Below, piece by piece: positions 58,402-64,000 of a stretch of 64,000 nucleotides of DNA; positions within the stretch are counted from its first letter, which is position 1; the number at the start of each line of letters is the position of its first letter. Under the pieces are notes generated by a model. It saw nothing but the letters and a program-made list of their open reading frames with translations, was not told where the DNA came from and made no database searches. The position numbers and the translations under genes are program-made. Where the stretch lies: the NCBI GenBank assembly GCA_951804985.1, contig OX638134.1, forward strand, positions 3,348,001 through 3,412,000, in the 5' to 3' direction. The stretch is from Dryomyza anilis (Eukaryota > Arthropoda > Insecta > Diptera > Dryomyzidae).

Positions 58402-59314
58402 AAGGGTTTTTTTAATAAGAGCCGCTACAAAAGTTTTTAATATAACAAAAACGGTTTTGGATATCAATGAAATTCTTTATTCCTGTAAAAGTACGTTTGA
58501 AGACATTATGTATAGAACTCGATTTCTTTTGCATGGCCACCACGGGCACGCTTGCTGAAGTCCAGACGCTGAACCCAATTTTCGACGGTTTTCAAGCATA
58601 AATCGGCCGATACTGCTGCAATTTCACGTTCGATATTCGTAAGAAGTTCATCAATCGTCGCTGACTTGTTGGCATAGACCATAGACTTGACGTAGCCCCA
58701 CAGGAAATAGTCTAACGGCGTCAAATCGCACGACCAAGGCGGCCAATCGACAATTTCGTGAGATAACACGTTCTCCAAACTTGGTTTACAATAAATTGAT
58801 TGTGGCATTCGCTGTGTGGCTTGTGGCGCCGTCCTGTTGGAACCATATGTCCTCCAAGTCCATATCACCCAATTGGTGCCAAAAATATTCGGTTATCATT
58901 GAACGGTAGAGATTCCCATTCACAGTAACGTGCTGGTCTTGATCATCACGGAAGAAGTACGGCCCAATGACGCCGTCGGCCCATAAACCGCACCAAACCG
59001 TATTTTTTTCGGAATGCAATGATGACTCATGGATTACGTGTGGATTGCTGTCTGACCAATAACGCATATTTTGTTTATTGACGAAGCCATTCAGCCAGAA
59101 ATGAGCCTCATCGCTGAAAATGATTTTTCGAATTTTTACTACCGAATTTCGGTAGTAAATTTTAATAATTTCGACTCGTTGCTGGCTCGTATATCTTTCC
59201 ATCATGAAATGGCAAACCTAACTGAAGAGAAATGTCAAAAGAGCGGTAAGAAATATGGCGTCGTTTGCTGTCCCTGTCGCTCTACTTTTGTAGCGTCCCT
59301 GTTAAAAAACCCTT
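58402..59314 (-). mobile_element. Defective mariner-type element (913 bp)
   Basis: The ends AAGGGTTTTTTTAATAAGAG and, in inverse, AAGGGTTTTTTAACAGGGAC match for about 30 bp including GCTACAAAAGT. TA flanks both sides (58400-58401, 59315-59316), as expected for Tc1/mariner. The interior is one transposase pseudogene on the minus strand. The left (3') end is more diverged from the MITE at 16820 than the right (5') end. Confidence 0.9.
58506..59205 (-). pseudogene. Mariner transposase remnant
   Basis: The first frame starts MMERYTSQQRVEIIKIYYRN, the N-terminal helix-turn-helix start, and jumps directly to KIIFSDEAHFWLNGFVNKQN, so most of the DNA-binding region is deleted. The catalytic part has SDEAHF (first D), WFQQDGATSHTA (second D), then a stop after NLL and a frameshift before VDWPPWSCDLTPLDYFLWGY with the third acidic residue a D, as in mariner-type enzymes rather than E as in Tc1. 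The C-terminus (ENWVQRLDFSKRARGGH) is present. Deletion, stop and frameshift make it inactive. Confidence 0.9.
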
Positions 59315-60420
59315 TATTAAATTAATGCACTAATTCATTAGATTCATGAATGAGGCATAGAATTTTGTATTTATATTTATAAAAATAACTTAATTTATTT
59401 AAAAGATGAGCAATAGCACACTAAGATATATTTGTCCGTTGTTTGTATATTTGTAAAGTAGTACGTCATTGATTTCAACGATTCATCAATTTGATGAAAC
59501 AATCATACTATACACACAAAAACTGTATTATTGTAGTACTTATTTTTTTTATTAAACTATAAATGTTTATAAATAAAAATAAGAAATTTTTATCTAATAT
59601 AAAATTCTTTTTGAACTGATTAATTTAATTTTGTGTTCTTTATTTTAATTCATCAATATGACAAATTCATTAGTTTGATGAATGAGGCATACAATTTTGT
59701 ATTTTATAATTTTTTATATTTAAAATGGCTAAATTTATTTGATAGTTAAACAATTTCAACATATTAAAAGTTAGTAAAATGCTTGCATCTTTTTGAATAA
59801 ATAAGTCAGATATATGAATGATATGAATGATATGATGAAATTCTTTTAAACTATTATATTTTTATATATTTTTTATAAAATTTAAAATATCGATAACTTT
59901 AAATGCAAATTACATTAAAAATGCAAAATTTTGTATTTTTTTAAATTCATCAATATGATAAATTGACAAATTGTATGCTCTAATTCATTAGTTTGATGAA
60001 TTTATAATTATTATATTTAAAAACAGATGAATTAAATTAATTTATGAACTATTTCACTGTAAGATAGACTTGTCAGTTGTCTGCATTTTTGTGGAAAAAT
60101 ACATCAGTAATATGAACGATTTATCAATATGATGAAAATTTTAATTTTCGACAGTTTTTATTTATGAACTTTTTATTCTTTTAAAATCAATGCACATAAA
60201 TTTATTCATAATTACAATTTACAAATAATTTTTCATTATACATGCTAATGTACTGCATGTATAGTGAAAAATTATCTAGAACAATTTATACATATGATGA
60301 ATTTAAAAGTTCCTCAATATATGAACTATTGAAAATATTTTATATACATTTTTATTAAATTTAAATATAAAATGAAAACTATCTTATCGATAATATTAAC
60401 TTCTTTTTGAACTGAAAATT

Positions 60421-61195
60421 TAAATTTTGTTATTTTTAAAAATTAATATAGCTCTCTAGAAAATTTGAATGCCTCTTGTTTGCATAAAACTAACTCATCA
60501 AAATGTCATTTAACCTGACGTATTACAAATTCTTTCTGTACTTCATCAGGGCCTGTGCCATTCATCTGCATTCGACTCAGTCCAGTCACATGTGTGCCAC
60601 AAAAGTAAAAGTCTGTCACACATTAGTGCGACAGTTGTGCACATTCCAAAATATAGAAATGTTGCCAAAATCTCTCTCTCTCTATATGTTTTGGCATTTA
60701 ACTAAAATATTTATCCGTCGGTAATAACTTTGTCTTTGCATCACCGATGAACATCTCGGTGGCGTCGGTTCAGGGGTATGGCAAATGTAAAATAACAATT
60801 AGAAAGTTATATTTTTTGCTACCAACATTTTGTTGCATTTGTAAATAATAAAATGTTTTTATTACTGCTTAATTTGAGTTTTCTATTTTGATATTTTTAT
60901 AAATTTGGTCTACGCATATTTGGCATATTTAACAATATTTGTTTTCATATAAATTGTGTATTAAAACTATTTATTTTATATGAGGTTTATTTTGTGGTTT
61001 TGTTTTCATTCAAAATTCGCTGCAGCAGATGACTAAATGGCTTGCGGTGCTTTATCGGTTTGACTTGGGTTGGTTACTTAGTTGGGCAACTTTTAACTTA
61101 AATTCATTTAATAAATTTTAATTGAAATAGAATTTGTTTTATAGTCATTTTTGGCAACTGAATGTATGTTGTATAAAACATTTAATAATTACTGG
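60421..61195. other. Gene-free stretch
   Basis: No gene supported; a 73-codon frame at 60503-60724 has no recognised features. A (CT)n run lies near 60671-60681. Confidence 0.5.
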
Positions 61196-62510
61196 AAATA
61201 TTTTAAGTGAAAATTTAATTTTTCACTAAAGATATAATTTTTATGAATTTAATTATATTCTTCAAAAAAAATTTAACTTTTCACTATAAATTCAATTTTT
61301 TACAAAAATTAAAATTTTTACTAAAAATTAAAATTTACACTAAAAATTTCATTTTCACTCAAAATTGAATTTTCACTCAAAATTAAATTTTTCATTTATA
61401 ATTAAATTTGTCACTAAAAAATACAAAATTTTTACATTCAAAACAAGTTTTTCAAATTTTCATTAAAAATTCAATTTTTTACTATAAATTCAATTTTTCA
61501 CTAAAAATTTAATTTTTCACTCAAAATTCAATTTTCACTAAAAATTCAATTTTTGACTAAAACTTAAATTTTTCACTAACAATTCAATTTTTCTAAAAAA
61601 AATTTTATCTAAAAATTTAAATTTTCACTAACAATTCTACTTTTCACTAATTATTAAATTTTTCACTTAAAATTCAATTAATCACTTGAAATTCCACTTT
61701 TCACTACAAATTCAATTTTTCATTAAATGTTAAATTATTCACTAAAAATTAAATTTTTCACTATAAGTTATATTTTTACTAAAAATTCAAATTTTCACTA
61801 AAATTCTATTTTTTCCTAAAATTTAAAAATTTCCCTATAATTTCAATTTTTCATTAAAAATTCAATTTTTCATTAAAAATTCAATTTTTCATTAAAAAAT
61901 CAATTTTTCAATAAAAATTCAATTTTTCATTAAAAATTCAATTCTTCACTAAAAATTCAATTTTTCATTACAAGTTAAAATATTCAATAAAAATTAAATT
62001 TTTCACTGTAAGTTAAATTTTTACTAAAAATTCAAATTTTCACTAAAATTCTATTTTTCCCTTAAATTTTAAAATTTCCCTATAATTTAAATTTTTCATT
62101 AAAAATTCAATTTTTCATTAAAAATTCAATTTTTCATTAAAAATTCAATTTTTCATTAAAAATTCAATTTTTCATTAAAAATTCAATTTTTCATTAAAAA
62201 ATCAATTTTTCATTAAAAAATCAATTTTTCATTAAAAAATCAATTTTTCATTAAAAATTAAATTTTTCATTAAAAATTCATTCTTCTCTAAAAATTCAAT
62301 TTTTTACTAAGAATCAATTTTACATTAAAAAAAAAAAAAAACAATTTATAATTAAAAATTTAATTTTCATTAAAATTTAAATTTTTCATTAAAAATTCAA
62401 TATTTAATTAAAAATTCAATTTTCATTAAAAATTTAAATTCAATTTTTTTTACTAAAAATTCAATTTTTTACTAAGTTTTCATTATGCACTTAGAATTTA
62501 AATTATATTT
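61196..62510. repeat. 19-bp satellite, AATTCAATTTTTCATTAAA variant
   Basis: Tandem copies of the same 19-bp unit as at 42.5 kb but with CATTAAA instead of CACTAAA predominating in the most regular blocks (61850-61950 and 62095-62290). The first half is more degenerate and carries CACTAAA and CACTCAA forms. A segment near 61720-61830 is repeated at 61955-62090 with the same sequence of variant units, showing multi-unit duplication. Confidence 0.9.
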
Positions 62511-62520
62511 AATTTTGTTT

Positions 62521-62800
62521 ATATAATAATAATAATAGTTTGGCACTACAGTCCTATAAGAACTTAGGCCGAGCTCTCTCACCATTTTGAGCTGTGCGTG
62601 TTACATTTGTACTCAAAGTGGTGGGACCTACAGTTTATTGCCGAATCCGAACGGCGGGTGAGAGCTTTTCATAGGCAATTTTTACTCTCGTAGGTTTGCC
62701 ATTTACTACTATGAAAAGATGTTGTTAGCCCCAGTCCAGGCTTGAACCGGGGACCTTTCGGCTCGCAGTCCAATGCACTAACCACTGAGCTACCGCGGCC
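62521..62800 (-). mobile_element. tRNA-derived SINE
   Basis: On the minus strand the element begins GGCCGCGGTAGCTCAGTGG and contains a pol III A box (TAGCTCAGTGG, 62792-62782) and B box (GGTTCAAGCC, 62748-62739) 34 bp apart, a tRNA-like head of about 75 nt. A unique body of about 170 nt follows, then a tail GAGAGCTCGGCCTAAGTTCT, TATAGGACTGTAGTGCC and (ATT)n. TTTATATA occurs on both flanks, a weak 8-bp target duplication in AT-rich DNA. A truncated tail copy lies at 34042-34090. It is not a functional tRNA gene: the anticodon stem does not pair well. Confidence 0.88.
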
Positions 62801-62811
62801 TTTTTTATATA

Positions 62812-64000
62812 TTTAATTTAAATATTAAATTTAAATTTTCACAGAAAAATTAAAATTTTTACTAAAAATTTAATTTTGAATTAAAAATTATTTTTTTATA
62901 TGTATATATTTTTATTTTAATTTTTAAATGATTCAATTTTATCTATAATTATGAAAATCTCAAATTAAGTTTTTCATTATTATTTATATATTTTATTTTG
63001 TCGTCTATTTTATAAAAAAAATGTCAAATTCTATATCAACTACATGACAAAAATGCAACCGACTCTGTTGTCACTACAACCAGCAGGACACCATTCAGCA
63101 GTTGTCAAGCATGCCAATGTTTGATAACATTTCGACCATAAGCCAGCGCTGTTCTAAAATGTACGTCGTAGCACATCAGCAACACAGCGGCAACCCTTCA
63201 CTCAGTCAAGCACACACTGCGGACTCACTCATTTACACTATGACACACTTTTCTTCACTTCTCTCCTCTCCAATGCAGTGTGCATCAGCAACAACATCAA
63301 GAGCAGCAGCAGCAACATCCTCCTCAATGCCGCAAGTTGCTGTTTGTTGGTTAAAAATGTTGCACAGCACAAAATGTTGACCAATATTCAACACACATCT
63401 ATCCATCCATCCGTCCGTTCGTCTATCTGGCTTTCGCTGACTCTGTCCTATCGTATGTCCTTCGGCATAAACTTCAATCAGCGGTCCTTCCGCTCCGCTC
63501 CGTTTCACTTCTTTTTCTCTTTTATCTGTCGTTTTGCTTGTGTGTCATCTTAAGAGCTGTGTAAATTTACAACGCGCGCAACGCGATAAATACACCAAAT
63601 GACATCGAAACGAACATGAACGACAACGACGTCGTCGATTTACGTTTGGTTAAACATGATAATTACCAGTCAACAACGCTGATAACGTCAAACTGATGCC
63701 GCCGCTGCCAGTCAGTCGACAGTCAGTCAGTCCAACTATATTGCAACAGAATCCAAGCCATTTGAATGGAACCCACCAGAATCCAACGAACCGTACCGAA
63801 CCGTACCGAATTGTAATGAAAAATGACAACGACTGAATGTGAATAAATATGTGTGCTTGTTCTTGTTGGCAGGACATGGTAATCGCAAGGATGGCATTTA
63901 TGTGATTGAGTGATGGATACTATTCGAATTATGCGGTTCAAGTGATGTAGGTCGTTTGCTGACTGAAGGTATCGTAATTGGTAAACTCAACTCAGAATGG
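62812..64000. other. Gene-free stretch, GC-richer at the end
   Basis: From about 63050 composition is ordinary for fly non-coding DNA near genes (GCAGCAGCAGCAAC, CATCCATCCATCCGTCCG, ACCGAACCGTACCGAACCG runs). Frames here are short and unrecognised. It may be upstream or intronic sequence of a gene beyond the window edge. Confidence 0.4.

Larger units (their letters stand above)
57590..60420. repeat. Long degenerate repeat with TTCATCAATATGATGAA phrases, split by a mariner
   Basis: Phrases AATTCATCAATATGATAAAT, CATTAGTTTGATGAATGAGG and CATACAATTTTGTATTTTAT recur in order at about 58085, 58380/59330, 59640 and 59935, roughly 300 bp apart, with weaker copies on both sides. The mariner at 58402-59314 interrupts one unit. 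A related short block lies at 425-660. Confidence 0.65.

Noticed and set aside
62726..62800. Functional tRNA gene on the minus strand
   Set aside because: A and B boxes are good, but the anticodon stem and acceptor pairing are poor and the sequence continues into a SINE body with an (ATT)n tail.

Overview
The window is a piece of a higher-fly (Brachycera, probably Schizophora) nuclear chromosome. It is very AT-rich, most introns are short (57-81 bp), and the recognisable genes are full-length matches to families known from Drosophila: nucleobindin, GNBP/beta-glucan recognition proteins, CFAP45, Sgf11, a TFPT/INO80F-like protein and Chmp1. From memory, several of these lie on Drosophila arm 3L (Muller D); this was not checked. 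About three quarters of the window is non-coding and filled with tandem satellites, short inverted-repeat elements (MITEs) and decayed DNA transposons.

Layout. 1-11.5 kb: gene-free, with a 1.4-kb array of a 10-bp A-tract unit, a dead hAT element carrying a nested MITE, two more inverted-repeat elements and two adjoining minisatellites. 11.7-15.3 kb (+): nucleobindin in five exons, with a Gln/Pro repeat tail. 15.5-24 kb: gene-free, with a mariner-derived MITE, a large foldback, a MITE with a target duplication and a degenerate array. 24.1-33.3 kb (-): a long unrecognised protein of more than 1,100 residues whose C-terminus carries EB1-binding-type [ST]xIP/SxLP motifs; its large introns hold three unrelated satellites. 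35.4-42.3 kb (-): three tandem GNBP genes. The two upstream copies are complete. The third has four intact exons but no signal-peptide exon of its own, only 136 bp behind its neighbour. 44.1-45.7 kb (+): intronless CFAP45. 46.8-47.4 kb (-): Sgf11. 49.5-50.4 kb (+): TFPT/INO80F-like, convergent with Chmp1 (50.6-51.3 kb, -). 51.4-64 kb: no secure gene; MITEs, a 175-bp CRE-like repeat, a long ATGATGAA-type repeat split by a defective mariner, a 19-bp satellite and a tRNA-derived SINE.

The genes are not an operon and mostly share only position: secretory-pathway calcium binding (nucleobindin), innate-immune glucan recognition (GNBP cluster), sperm/cilium axoneme (CFAP45), SAGA deubiquitinase (Sgf11), INO80-type chromatin remodelling (TFPT-like) and ESCRT-III (Chmp1). 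The observations most worth following are the missing first exon of the third GNBP gene (possible exon sharing), the opposite affinities of the N- and C-terminal domains within the GNBP cluster, the phased A-tract array, and one 19-bp satellite at several loci with locus-specific variants. All exon boundaries were read by eye from GT/AG sites, reading phase and family similarity; none is backed by transcripts.
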